Of a stretch of DNA of 64,000 nucleotides, positions 9,655-18,186 are shown piece after piece (position 1 is the first letter of the stretch; each line of letters begins with the position of its first letter). Made by a program: the position numbers and the translations under genes. Origin of the DNA: Enterococcus malodoratus ATCC 43197. GTDB taxonomy: Bacteria; Bacillota; Bacilli; Lactobacillales; Enterococcaceae. The notes under the pieces were generated by a model. The model had not been told where the DNA came from. It did no database searches and saw nothing but the letters and a program-made list of their open reading frames with translations. Where the stretch lies: the NCBI RefSeq assembly GCF_000407185.1, contig NZ_KE136481.1:1093636-1157635 (forward strand), in the 5' to 3' direction.

Positions 9655-10403
9655 TGACCGTTGATTTTTCGGGCAAGATTGTTTTCATTACTGGAGCTGC
9701 TTCAGGTATCGGTGCGGCTCAAGTACAGGCTTTTCTAACAGCAGGTGCACGTGTTTTTGCTTTCGATCAGCAGGAACAAAATCTACTAGAAATAGAAAAA
9801 GATTTTCCTAAACATTTTGCTTTTTTCATCGGCGATGTTCGAGAGAAAACGCAACTACAGGAAGCTATCCAAAACTGCCATGAAACTTTTGGCACGGTAA
9901 ACATTTTGCTGAATACTGCTGGAGTCTTGGATGATTATTTAGCGTTGGCGGAAACAGACGAAGACTTATGGGAACGGATTTTAACTACCAACATACAAGG
10001 GATGTTCCTCCTGACAAAGCTGTTGCTGCCCGAATTATTGAACAATCAAGGGACCGTTATCAATATGGCCTCTATCGCGGGACTTGTGGCGGGCGGCGGC
10101 GGTATTGCTTATACTACGAGCAAGCATGCGATTGTTGGGTTTACTAAGCAATTAGCGCTGGATTACGCTGCTAAAGGTCTTCATGTCAATGCCCTCGCAC
10201 CCGGCGCAATCAATACTCCTATGAATCAAGCGGACTTTGCCGGAGATGGTCAGATGGCCAAATGGGTAGCTGAGGAAACCCCAGTTAAACGTTGGGCGAA
10301 GCCTGAAGAAGTGGCTTACGCAACATTGTTTTTAGCCAGCGATGAATCCCGCTATATGCAAGGCAATATCCTGCCTATCGATGGCGGCTGGCTTTTAAAA
10401 TAG
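9651..10403 (+). CDS. Short-chain dehydrogenase/reductase (FabG-like)
   Basis: Classical SDR of 250 residues. The NAD(P)-binding TGAASGIG lies near residue 13, with NTAG, the catalytic serine in NMASIAG, and YTTSK active-site Tyr/Lys. The C-terminal DGGWLLK is typical of FabG-like oxidoreductases. The substrate is unknown. The real fatty-acid fabG normally sits in the fab cluster, so this is a paralog. The start ATG at 9651 overlaps the stop of the DUF2829 gene. The open frame further upstream is internal to that gene and unused. Confidence 0.88.
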   Translation: MMTVDFSGKIVFITGAASGIGAAQVQAFLTAGARVFAFDQQEQNLLEIEKDFPKHFAFFIGDVREKTQLQEAIQNCHETFGTVNILLNTAGVLDDYLALAETDEDLWERILTTNIQGMFLLTKLLLPELLNNQGTVINMASIAGLVAGGGGIAYTTSKHAIVGFTKQLALDYAAKGLHVNALAPGAINTPMNQADFAGDGQMAKWVAEETPVKRWAKPEEVAYATLFLASDESRYMQGNILPIDGGWLLK

Positions 10404-10452
10404 CTTGCATTTTTTACGAAAACAACTAAGATAAATAATAGCGAGATTTCGC

Positions 10453-10513
10453 ACTGCGGCACTTCAATCCTTTGGTCGCAGTTATTAACGAGACTTGGTC
10501 TTGTAAAGGAGAA
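10453..10513 (+). ncRNA. preQ1-II riboswitch
   Basis: The 5' leader of queT contains ACTGCG paired with CGCAGT around a long loop (10453-10482), then TTATTAACG, a second hairpin GAGACTTGGTCTTG, and finally AAAGGAGAA. This order reproduces the preQ1-II class seen upstream of COG4708 genes in streptococci and lactobacilli. The last element is also the Shine-Dalgarno of queT, so preQ1 binding would hide it and repress translation. The identification is from remembered architecture, not a covariance search. Confidence 0.8.
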
Positions 10514-10520
10514 TGATAAA

Positions 10521-11027
10521 ATGCACCTTGAAAAAAGTTCAACACAACGTTGGACAACCACCGACACGGCAAAAATGGCCGTTGTGACGGGGCTCTATGT
10601 CGCTGTCACGATCGTATTATCCGCCGTAAGTTTCGGCGCGATCCAATTCCGCATCGCGGAAATGTTCAATTACTTGCCACTCTTCAACAAACGCTACACT
10701 GTCGCAGTAACTTTAGGTGTGGCGATTGCCAACCTAGCATCCCCGCTTGGAATCGTGGATGTGCTCTTCGGTAGTATCTCTACTTTGATCGTTTTATTGA
10801 TCTGCCGAGCAGTTACCAAAAATATCATAAGCCTTAAGAAAAAGATGATCATTACCGCTTTGATTTTTGCCTTTTCGATGTTTACGGTCGCTGGGCAACT
10901 GACCTTTTTCTATCAAGCACCGTTTTTCTTCAATTGGCTGATCATTGGTTTAGGCGAACTGCTTTCTATGTCGCTGGGCGGTGGACTGATCTATTTGATA
11001 AATAGACGCATTGATTTAAAAAAATGA
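10521..11027 (+). CDS. queT: QueT-type queuosine-precursor transporter
   Basis: 168-residue membrane protein of the COG4708/QueT family, the substrate-binding S component of an ECF transporter for the queuosine precursor preQ1. Five to six hydrophobic segments; the conserved core GAIQFRIAEMFNYLPLF followed by ANLASPLGIVDVLFGS identifies the family. The ECF energising module is not in this window and would be shared. ATG at 10521 follows AAAGGAGAATGATAAA. The preQ1-II riboswitch directly upstream supports the substrate assignment. Confidence 0.92.
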   Translation: MHLEKSSTQRWTTTDTAKMAVVTGLYVAVTIVLSAVSFGAIQFRIAEMFNYLPLFNKRYTVAVTLGVAIANLASPLGIVDVLFGSISTLIVLLICRAVTKNIISLKKKMIITALIFAFSMFTVAGQLTFFYQAPFFFNWLIIGLGELLSMSLGGGLIYLINRRIDLKK

Positions 11028-11031
11028 AAAA

Positions 11032-11056
11032 CGTGAGCAAATTGCTCACGCTTTTT
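11032..11056. terminator. Bidirectional terminator queT / treA
   Basis: CGTGAGC AAATT GCTCACG hairpin with TTTTTT to the right and AAAAA to the left, placed between two convergent genes. Confidence 0.85.
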
Positions 11057-12678
11057 TAGCGATAAATCGCGATGGATTGATACGGTTTTAGTGTAATTTC
11101 CCTCTGAATCGTTTCCGTACCATAATTATCGATCAGAACTTTTCCTGATACAAACTCTTCCGGTATCTCGATCGTCGATTCTTGCGGGAAAAAGTTATTG
11201 AGTACCAGCAGCGACTCCTCTTTACGGCGGCGAATGTAGCCATAAATCTGTGGATGATCAGGTAGAAAGGCTTCATAACTTCCTTCAGCAATTACCGGAT
11301 ATTCCTTTCTCAACTTGATCAATTCCTGATAGTAGCTAAATATCGACCCTTCCTGTAGTTCCTTTGCTACGTTGATCTCGTCGGCAGATTTTCCTAGTGC
11401 TAACCACGGCGCAACCTGTGAAAAACCATTGTAATCCCCACTGTCCCATTGTATTGGTGTTCGAGAATTGTCACGAGACTTGGCCTTGACGATTTCGAAG
11501 GCCTCTTGCTCGGACTTGCCTTCTGTCAATAGTTCTTGATACGCGTTTAGACTTTCCACGTCAACGTATTGTTCCATCGAATCAAAATCGGGATCGATCA
11601 TCCCGATCTCTTCCCCCATATAAATATACGGTGTTCCTCGATTCAAGTGGATCGCACCAGCCAGCATTTTAGCGCCTGCTACGCGATAGTTATCCACATC
11701 AACAAAACGATTCAATGCCCGCGGCTGATCATGGTTATTCCAGAAAAGTGCGTTCCAGCCACTTTCGGCACTCATCTGCGTTCCCCAAGTATGAAACAAT
11801 TCTTTAAGTTTCGCAAAATCAAATGGCATCTGTGTCCATTTTTTTCCATCTTTGTAGTCCACTTTCAGGTGATGGAAATTGAAGGTCATATCCAATTCCT
11901 CACGGTCGGGTTTCGTGTATAAGATACATTCCTCAACTGTTGTAAAACTCATTTCACCAACTGTGATCATCTCGGATTCTTTTCCGAACGTCGCTTGATT
12001 CATCATGCGAAGATAGTCATGATTGATCGGACGATCGGTGTAAGCTGGCTTGCCGTCATTTTCAGCACAATCGTTTAAGAACTCATCTTTACCAATCAAA
12101 TTGATCACATCAAAGCGGAAGCCTTTCACTCCTTTGTCTGTCCAAAAGCGGACAACTTCAAATAATTCTTCCCGCACTTCTGGATTGCGCCAGTTTAGAT
12201 CCGCCTGTGTTTTGTCAAACAGATGCAAGTAATATTTTCCGGTATCGCCAAATGGTGCCCATGCATTTCCACCAAATTTGGACACCCAATCCGTCGGCTC
12301 ATCTCGCAAAATAAAGTAGTCCTGATATTTTTTATCTCCAGCCAATGCCTTTTGGAACCATTCATGTTCCGTTGAAACATGATTAAAAACCATGTCCAGC
12401 ATTACTTCGATATTGTGTTTCTTTGCAGTTGCCATTAAGGCTTCAAAATCAGTCATTGTCCCAAACATTGGATTGATCGCCGTATAATCTGCGACATCAT
12501 AGCCATTATCATTTTGCGGACTCGGATAGATTGGACTTAACCAAATCATATCAACCCCTAATCGTTTCAAGTAGGGTAATTTTTGTTGAATTCCTAATAG
12601 ATCTCCTACACCGTCTTGATTTGTATCTAAAAATGATTTGGGATAAATCTGATAGATTACTTTCTCTTTAAAACTCAT
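11056..12678 (-). CDS. treA: Trehalose-6-phosphate hydrolase
   Basis: GH13 enzyme that splits imported trehalose 6-phosphate into glucose and glucose 6-phosphate. The (beta/alpha)8 barrel starts VIYQIYPKSFLDTNQDGVGD. Catalytic-site segments are DMVFNHVS, GFRFDVINL (nucleophile Asp), TVGEMSF (acid/base Glu) and NNHDQPRAL. 540 residues is the family's size. It lies 15 nt downstream of the trehalose PTS gene in the same transcription unit. The close oligo-1,6-glucosidase subfamily is excluded mainly by this context. Also called treC in some organisms. Confidence 0.93.
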   Translation of the reverse strand: MSFKEKVIYQIYPKSFLDTNQDGVGDLLGIQQKLPYLKRLGVDMIWLSPIYPSPQNDNGYDVADYTAINPMFGTMTDFEALMATAKKHNIEVMLDMVFNHVSTEHEWFQKALAGDKKYQDYFILRDEPTDWVSKFGGNAWAPFGDTGKYYLHLFDKTQADLNWRNPEVREELFEVVRFWTDKGVKGFRFDVINLIGKDEFLNDCAENDGKPAYTDRPINHDYLRMMNQATFGKESEMITVGEMSFTTVEECILYTKPDREELDMTFNFHHLKVDYKDGKKWTQMPFDFAKLKELFHTWGTQMSAESGWNALFWNNHDQPRALNRFVDVDNYRVAGAKMLAGAIHLNRGTPYIYMGEEIGMIDPDFDSMEQYVDVESLNAYQELLTEGKSEQEAFEIVKAKSRDNSRTPIQWDSGDYNGFSQVAPWLALGKSADEINVAKELQEGSIFSYYQELIKLRKEYPVIAEGSYEAFLPDHPQIYGYIRRRKEESLLVLNNFFPQESTIEIPEEFVSGKVLIDNYGTETIQREITLKPYQSIAIYR

Positions 12679-12693
12679 TTTGTCCTCCAGCTT

Positions 12694-14640
12694 CTACAAT
12701 TCTGTTGCGATTAAGATTTTTTCATTGCTTGTGACAGCTGCTTCCTCAATCAGTGGATCAACTTGGAAGTCTATCGAGTTTGTCACAATAATGGGGGTTT
12801 GTACTTCGTAACCGGCCGCTTTGATTGCTTCAACATCGAACTCCATCAATAGCTGCCCTTTTTTCACACTGTCCCCTTGCTTCACATGGCTAGTAAAATA
12901 TTTTCCATCTAGCTGAACCGTGTCGATTCCAATATGAATCAATACTTCTGTTCCTTCGGTGCTCACTAAGCCGATGGCATGTTTTGTTGGGAATAATAAG
13001 CTGATTTGCCCGTCGAATGGAGCAATAAGTTTTCCTTCACTTGGATCGATCACGACGCCTTGCCCCATCATCCCTTCTGCAAAAACTGGATCTTTCGCAC
13101 TGCTCAAAGGATGCAGCATACCAGCGATCGGCGCAAATAATTCAACAACCGAACCGGCTTTTTTTGGTGTTTCGCTGCCTAAAGTTGGAACATTTTCTTC
13201 TTCGACGCGGTCGATTTTATTAAACAAACCGATTCGACGGAAAGTTAGGGTCAAAAGGAATGGAACGGCAACTGCAATTACCATACCGATAGCAAAGATC
13301 AAATAGTCTTGCGGACGAATCGCTAAAATCCCTGGTAAGCCGCCGACCCCAATCGACAGTGCCCGAACTTTGAACAAGGTAACGAATAACCCTGCGATCC
13401 CGCTGCCGATCATAGCCGCGATAAAGGGATACGTATATTTCAAGTTGATCCCAAACATCGCCGGTTCCGTAACACCCAACCAAGCAGAAATAACTGATGG
13501 AATTGAAACCTGTTCCTCTTTTTTATTGCCGCGATGAGCGAACACAACAGCTAAAACAGCCGCCCCTTGAGCAATATTTGATAAACAGATCATCGGCCAT
13601 AAATTAGTTGAACCAAAATCGGCAATCAATTGCGAATCAATCGCCAAGGTCGTATGATGCAGACCGGTGATGACCAGAGGCGAGTATAATGCTCCGAAGA
13701 TACCGCCGAACAACCAGCTAAAGCTAGAAGTTAAGCCAGCATTCACAACGGCTGAAATGGCAGTTCCGATTTTCCATCCGATTGGCCCTAAAATAATATG
13801 TGCCGCTAAAATCGTTGGAAGCAATGAGAAAAATGGAACGAAAATCATTGAGACCGCTTCTGGAATATGTTTTCGGAAGAAACGTTCTAAATAAACGAGT
13901 AAGAACCCTGCCAGCATTGCTGGAATAACTTGCGCTTGGTAACCGATTTTGTCAACGGTGAAGAAGCCGAAATCCCATGTCCAATTCTTTGCAATTTCTG
14001 CAGCTGTTGTACCGTTCACGGCATAAGCATTTAACAATTGCGGTGAAACTAGGGTGATCCCTAGGACAATTCCAAGGATTTCTGTAGCTCCCATTTTTCT
14101 GGCAATACTCCATGTGATCCCTACTGGCAAGAAATGGAAGATCGCTTCACCCGGCAGCCATAAAAAGCCATTGACACCGCTCCAAAAGGTTGAAGCTTCT
14201 ACAATCGTTTGACCATTCAGCCAGCCCATTGGTACGGCTTCCAAAATATTTCGAAATCCTAAAATCAAACCGCCGACAATAATTGCTGGTAATAATGGCG
14301 TGAAAATTTCTGCTAAAACAGTAATGGCGCGTTGAACTGGATTTTGATTTTGTTTGGCAGCAGATTTCGCTGCTTCTTTTGAAACTCCTTCAATTCCTGA
14401 AACGGCTGCGAATTCATTGTAGAATACTGCTACATCATTTCCGATAATTACTTGAAACTGACCTGCATTCGTAAACATCCCTTTGACGCTAGGAATATCT
14501 TCGATTCGTTCCTCATCTGCCTTCTTTGGATCGTTTAATACAAAACGCATCCGAGTGGCACAATGAGTAACCGCGGAAATATTTTTCTTGCCGCCAATGG
14601 CCGCCAGCAGGTCCTTCGTATCCTTTTCATATTTTCCCAT
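12694..14640 (-). CDS. treP: Trehalose-specific PTS transporter EIIBCA
   Basis: Imports trehalose with phosphorylation. Domain order EIIB-EIIC-EIIA in 648 residues. EIIB phosphocysteine is Cys27 in THCATRMRF. EIIC is a roughly ten-segment membrane domain with GVTEPAMFGINLKY. EIIA is the glucose-type domain with phospho-histidine in EVLIHIGIDTVQLDGKYF. It lies divergent from treR, with a cre-like site over its promoter. The Shine-Dalgarno is GGAGGGAAAAAAG before ATG. Present in a single polypeptide, whereas some bacilli lack the EIIA part. Confidence 0.95.
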   Translation of the reverse strand: MGKYEKDTKDLLAAIGGKKNISAVTHCATRMRFVLNDPKKADEERIEDIPSVKGMFTNAGQFQVIIGNDVAVFYNEFAAVSGIEGVSKEAAKSAAKQNQNPVQRAITVLAEIFTPLLPAIIVGGLILGFRNILEAVPMGWLNGQTIVEASTFWSGVNGFLWLPGEAIFHFLPVGITWSIARKMGATEILGIVLGITLVSPQLLNAYAVNGTTAAEIAKNWTWDFGFFTVDKIGYQAQVIPAMLAGFLLVYLERFFRKHIPEAVSMIFVPFFSLLPTILAAHIILGPIGWKIGTAISAVVNAGLTSSFSWLFGGIFGALYSPLVITGLHHTTLAIDSQLIADFGSTNLWPMICLSNIAQGAAVLAVVFAHRGNKKEEQVSIPSVISAWLGVTEPAMFGINLKYTYPFIAAMIGSGIAGLFVTLFKVRALSIGVGGLPGILAIRPQDYLIFAIGMVIAVAVPFLLTLTFRRIGLFNKIDRVEEENVPTLGSETPKKAGSVVELFAPIAGMLHPLSSAKDPVFAEGMMGQGVVIDPSEGKLIAPFDGQISLLFPTKHAIGLVSTEGTEVLIHIGIDTVQLDGKYFTSHVKQGDSVKKGQLLMEFDVEAIKAAGYEVQTPIIVTNSIDFQVDPLIEEAAVTSNEKILIATEL

Positions 14641-14662
14641 CTTTTTTCCCTCCGAATAATTT

Positions 14663-14733
14663 AACTTGTATGGATAAGTTCAGCTGATACATTTACTATA
14701 AGTGCTTTGAAGATATTTGTAAATCGCTTACAT
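14663..14733 (-). promoter_or_regulatory. treP promoter with cre-like site and TreR-like operator
   Basis: On the minus strand TTTACA (14718-14723), a 17-nt spacer and TATAGT (14695-14700) form the promoter. The palindrome TGTAAATCGCTTACA (14718-14732) overlaps the -35 and resembles a catabolite-responsive element, one base longer than consensus. Downstream of the -10, AACTTGTATGGATAAGTT (14663-14680) is an imperfect palindrome placed like a repressor operator. The likely regulators, CcpA and TreR, are both encoded close by. Confidence 0.65.
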
Positions 14734-14892
14734 TTGTGGGATGTCGCCTTTTATTAGAACTCTCTAATTTTAATAAAGGATAACAAGTTTTATTAACTAA
14801 ATATTGGTCTTTCAGTTCCAAACAAGTTGGCAACTAACCCAACAAGTTTGAGTAAAAATAAGAATTTACTCATTTTATTTTTCAACAATCAT

Positions 14893-14954
14893 TAGAAAGC
14901 GTTTTACTTTTGAATTCGCTATTTGTATAATGAAAATACATATACGGACAAGTT
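14893..14954 (+). promoter_or_regulatory. treR promoter with cre site
   Basis: TTTACT (14903-14908), a 17-nt spacer and TATAAT (14926-14931). The cre-like AGAAAGCGTTTTACTT (14894-14909) overlaps the -35. CATATACGGACAAGTT at 14939-14954, just after the -10, shares the ACAAGTT half-site with the operator before treP, suggesting autoregulation by TreR. Confidence 0.6.
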
Positions 14955-14985
14955 GCGAAACTTTTCAATGAAACATGAATCACCC

Positions 14986-15045
14986 ATTGGATTGGATTGG
15001 ATTGGATTGTTTTGTTTTGTTTTGTTTCGTTTCGCTGCGCTGCAA
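14986..15045 (+). repeat. Drifting pentanucleotide repeat in the treR leader
   Basis: Twelve consecutive 5-bp units: ATTGG four times, ATTGT, TTTGT three times, TTCGT, TTCGC, TGCGC, TGCAA. Each new unit differs from the previous by one base, except the last by two. It lies between the treR -10 element and its Shine-Dalgarno (AAAGGAGG at 15050-15057), so it is transcribed as part of the 5' leader. Confidence 0.9.
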
Positions 15046-15062
15046 CTTGAAAGGAGGATTCG

Positions 15063-15785
15063 ATGAAAAATTATGAGGTAATCTATCAAGCAATTGAACG
15101 TGGGATTTTAAAGGGTGTTTATGAGGCAGGTTCTTATTTGCCTAGTGAGAATAAACTTCGGCAAACGTATCACGTATCGCGGGACACGATTCGCAAATCG
15201 CTTTCCCTTCTGATGGCCAATGGCTACATTCAAAAAATTCAGGGCAAAGGTTCCCTTGTCTTGAAGCGTGAGCAATTGCGTTTTCCAGTTTCTGGCTTGA
15301 CCAGCTATAAGGAGCTGCAAAATTCTTATGGGTATGAAAGCAGCACTGATGTTGTCAGCTTGAAAAAAATCGTCATTGATGAAAAGGCTGCACAGGTGAC
15401 TGGTTTTGAGGTCGGGGAGATTTGTTGGGATTTGATTCGAACTCGTGCCATTGATCAGAAGAAAGTGATCTTAGATAAGGATCTACTCTTAACGACGATT
15501 GTTCCGGAGCTAGATACTGAGATTGCAAAGGACTCGATTTATCGCTATTTTGAGAATCAATTGGCATTGAATATCGCCTTTGCTGAAAAAGAAATCACGA
15601 TCGATGCTCTGACTGAGGAGGATCGTGAGCTTCTGGATCTAAATCAACATGATATCAACATTGTCTCTGTAAAAAGCCGTGTTTTCACCAGTGATGCTAG
15701 GCAATTTCAATACACTGAAAGTCGCCATCAAGTTGATAAGTTTCGTTTCTTTGATTTTGCACGGCGGCATCCTTCGACGATGTAG
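15063..15785 (+). CDS. treR: Trehalose operon repressor, GntR family
   Basis: 240-residue regulator. The N-terminal GntR winged helix has IYQAIERGILKGVYEAGSYLPSE and YHVSRDTIRKSLSLL, and KIQGKGSLVL closes the wing. The C-terminal UTRA ligand domain ends RHQVDKFRFFDFARR, characteristic of TreR, which senses trehalose 6-phosphate. ATG follows AAAGGAGGATTCG. Divergent from treP-treA, which it presumably represses. Its own leader carries a cre-like site and an unusual pentanucleotide repeat. Confidence 0.93.
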   Translation: MKNYEVIYQAIERGILKGVYEAGSYLPSENKLRQTYHVSRDTIRKSLSLLMANGYIQKIQGKGSLVLKREQLRFPVSGLTSYKELQNSYGYESSTDVVSLKKIVIDEKAAQVTGFEVGEICWDLIRTRAIDQKKVILDKDLLLTTIVPELDTEIAKDSIYRYFENQLALNIAFAEKEITIDALTEEDRELLDLNQHDINIVSVKSRVFTSDARQFQYTESRHQVDKFRFFDFARRHPSTM

Positions 15786-15804
15786 TCTTCCTTCAGATAA
15801 AAAG

Positions 15805-15834
15805 AAAGGCTGCGCCGAAATCGGCACAGCCTTT
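15805..15834. terminator. Bidirectional terminator treR / ccpA
   Basis: AAAGGCTGCGCCGA AA TCGGCACAGCCTTT, a 14-bp stem with one C-A mismatch (G-U on the minus transcript), between two convergent genes. T-runs are modest. Confidence 0.75.
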
Positions 15835-15840
15835 TCACTA

Positions 15841-16845
15841 TTATTGTTTTGTTGAACCTTTTTCGAAGATGCCGTGTGGCAATTCGATCGTTTTTTGTTC
15901 GATCTCTTCTTTGTTCATCATTTTCGTTAATAGACGCATAGCGACAGCACCGATATCATACAATGGTTGTGTCACGCTGCTTAGACGTGGACGAGCCACT
16001 TCTGTTAGCAATGAATCATTGCTTGTAATGATTTCGAAGTCTTCAGGGACTTTCATGCCTTTGTCGATCAAACCATCTAATAAACCGATAGCCAATTCAT
16101 CATCGGTCACATAAGCAGCTGTTGCACCACTGTTTAAGATACGATCAGTCAAAGCCAATCCTTCTTTGAAGTTATAAGGTGCTTCAAAGATTAAGCCTTC
16201 GTTGTAATCCAAACCATTTTCAGCCAATGCTTCTTTGTAACCGCCCATACGAGCTTGTCCGTTGATTGCATCGATTAACGCACCGCTGATGAATGCAATT
16301 TTCTTATTGCCGTGTTTTGCTAATAAGTCGATTGATTCTTTTGTTGCTGCTTTGTAGTCGATGTTTACACTGCCGACTTGTTCGTCTGGATCAATTGAAC
16401 CAGCTAAAACGATTGGTGTTTTTGAACGAGAAAATTCAGCACGGATTTCATCTGTAATGCGATGTCCCATGAAAATCACACCATCAACTTGTTTCGCTAA
16501 TAGGTTATTCAGCACGTTGACTTCTTTTTGTGCCTCGCCGTCAGAGTTGGCTAAGATAATATTGTATTTGTACATCGTTGCGATGTCGTCGATCCCGCGT
16601 GCTAATGAAGCAAAAAACATATTGCTGACATCAGGGATAATCACACCAACTGTTGTTGTTTTCTTACTTGCTAGTCCTCGTGCGACTGCATTGGGACGAT
16701 AATCTAAACGCTCAATAACTTCTAACACCTTTTTACGTGTTGTTGGTTTTACATTTGGGTTGCCGTTGACCACACGAGAAACGGTTGCCATTGAAACGTT
16801 TGCTTCGCGGGCAACATCATAAATCGTAATTGTTTGCTTTTCCAT
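15841..16845 (-). CDS. ccpA: Catabolite control protein A
   Basis: LacI-family master regulator of carbon catabolite control; binds cre sites with HPr-Ser46-P as cofactor. LacI helix-turn-helix TIYDVAREANVSMATVSRVVNGN at residues 7-29, hinge YRPNAVARGLASKKTTTVGVIIPD, and a periplasmic-binding-protein fold core. 334 residues and the divergent pepQ neighbour match ccpA of other lactic-acid bacteria. It acts together with HPr kinase, encoded at 23530-24465. Its own promoter carries a cre-like site. Confidence 0.97.
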   Translation of the reverse strand: MEKQTITIYDVAREANVSMATVSRVVNGNPNVKPTTRKKVLEVIERLDYRPNAVARGLASKKTTTVGVIIPDVSNMFFASLARGIDDIATMYKYNIILANSDGEAQKEVNVLNNLLAKQVDGVIFMGHRITDEIRAEFSRSKTPIVLAGSIDPDEQVGSVNIDYKAATKESIDLLAKHGNKKIAFISGALIDAINGQARMGGYKEALAENGLDYNEGLIFEAPYNFKEGLALTDRILNSGATAAYVTDDELAIGLLDGLIDKGMKVPEDFEIITSNDSLLTEVARPRLSSVTQPLYDIGAVAMRLLTKMMNKEEIEQKTIELPHGIFEKGSTKQ

Positions 16846-16898
16846 GGATATGCTCCTTTTATATTGTTTTCAGAAAATATCATTTACATTTCTAAAAG

Positions 16899-16971
16899 AT
16901 AATAGCACGTTGTTTCATCGATTGCAACCGTTTTACACATTTTTCCTTATTTTTTTGTAAGCGTTTTATCA
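16899..16971. promoter_or_regulatory. ccpA promoter and cre-like sites
   Basis: On the minus strand TTGCAA (16922-16927), a 17-nt spacer and TATTAT (16899-16904). The cre-like TGCAACCGTTTTACA (16923-16937) overlaps the -35, consistent with autoregulation. A second cre-like site TGTAAGCGTTTTATCA (16956-16971) lies toward pepQ. Confidence 0.6.
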
Positions 16972-17040
16972 GAATCATTTTTCAATAAATTTTATTAGTG
17001 TTACAATCAATATAACGCTAATAGAAAGAAGGATGCTTTA

Positions 17041-18141
17041 ATGAACCAAGAAAAAGTTTTAGAATTACGCAAATGGATGGAAAAAAACGATGTGGATTTG
17101 GCGTATGTCTCTGATGCAAGTCACATTGGTTACTTCTCCGGCTTTGACAGTAACCCAATGGAACGTGTATTGGCGCTTTTCATTCCACTTGAAAAAGACC
17201 CATTTCTTTTTGCACCAGGCTTAGAAGTTGAAGATGCAAAAGCCAGCAGTTTTGAGTACGATGTGGTGGGCTATTTAGATAGTCAAGATCCTTTTGCTTT
17301 GATCGTAGACGAAATCAAAAAACGCTATGGTTCTCCTAAAAAAATCGCGTTAGAAAAAAATCAATTGGTTTTGGATCGTTACCTTCGTTTGAGCCAAGCT
17401 TTCCCATCAGCTGATTTTTCGACCGACTTAACTCCACTAGTTCAAGAATTGCAATTATATAAAACAGAAGAAGAATGCCAACGTTTGATCGAAGCTGGCT
17501 CAACAGCTGATTTAGCTTTCGAGATTGGTTTTAGACATGTGAAACCAGGTGTCTCTGAAGAAGAAATCGTGGCTGAGATTGAATATGAATTGAAGAAAAA
17601 AGGCATTAAACAAATGTCATTCCCAACCGAAGTATTAGCTGGACCAAATGCTGCCAGCCCTCACGGTACTCCTGGTAAAAATACCTGTAAAGAAAATGAA
17701 CTGGTTTTATTCGACCTTGGTACAATCGTCAATGGTTATTGCAGTGATGCTACTCGAACTGTGGCGTGTGGGAAACCGACAGATCACCAAAAAGACATCT
17801 ACAATATCGTGCTAGATGCTCATATGGCTGCTTTAAACGCTGTAAAACCGGGTGTTACCTGCGGACAGCTAGATAAGCTGGCACGTGATGTTATTGAAAG
17901 CCATGGCTACGGTGAATACTTTAACCATCGTCTAGGTCACGGAATCGGCACAACGATTCATGAATTCCCGCAAATTGTTGGCGGCAATGATTTAGAGGTC
18001 AAAGAAGGCATGTGCTTCTCAATCGAACCAGGAATTTATTTGCCAAATGATGTTGGTGTTCGGATTGAAGACTGTCTATTCGTAACGAAAGACGGCTGCA
18101 TCCCATTCACCAAAACTTCAAAAGAATTAACTATCTTATAA
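17041..18141 (+). CDS. pepQ: Xaa-Pro dipeptidase (M24 family)
   Basis: Cytoplasmic metallopeptidase cleaving Xaa-Pro dipeptides. N-terminal creatinase-like domain, then a pita-bread fold with the five metal ligands in LFDLGTIVNGYCSDATRT (two Asp), HRLGHGIGTTIHEFP (His), SIEPGIYLP (Glu) and VRIEDCLFV (Glu). 366 residues. Divergent from ccpA, the usual location in lactobacillales; a cre-like site lies in the shared intergenic region. Confidence 0.94.
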   Translation: MNQEKVLELRKWMEKNDVDLAYVSDASHIGYFSGFDSNPMERVLALFIPLEKDPFLFAPGLEVEDAKASSFEYDVVGYLDSQDPFALIVDEIKKRYGSPKKIALEKNQLVLDRYLRLSQAFPSADFSTDLTPLVQELQLYKTEEECQRLIEAGSTADLAFEIGFRHVKPGVSEEEIVAEIEYELKKKGIKQMSFPTEVLAGPNAASPHGTPGKNTCKENELVLFDLGTIVNGYCSDATRTVACGKPTDHQKDIYNIVLDAHMAALNAVKPGVTCGQLDKLARDVIESHGYGEYFNHRLGHGIGTTIHEFPQIVGGNDLEVKEGMCFSIEPGIYLPNDVGVRIEDCLFVTKDGCIPFTKTSKELTIL

Positions 18142-18147
18142 TAGAAG

Positions 18148-18186
18148 AAAAAAGAAACACCATCCGAAAAATGGTGTTTCTTTTTT
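18148..18186. terminator. Bidirectional terminator pepQ / XRE regulator
   Basis: AAAAAAGAAACACCAT / ATGGTGTTTCTTTTTT, a 16-bp inverted repeat with A/T tracts on both ends. It overlaps the stop codon of the minus-strand regulator gene. Confidence 0.85.
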
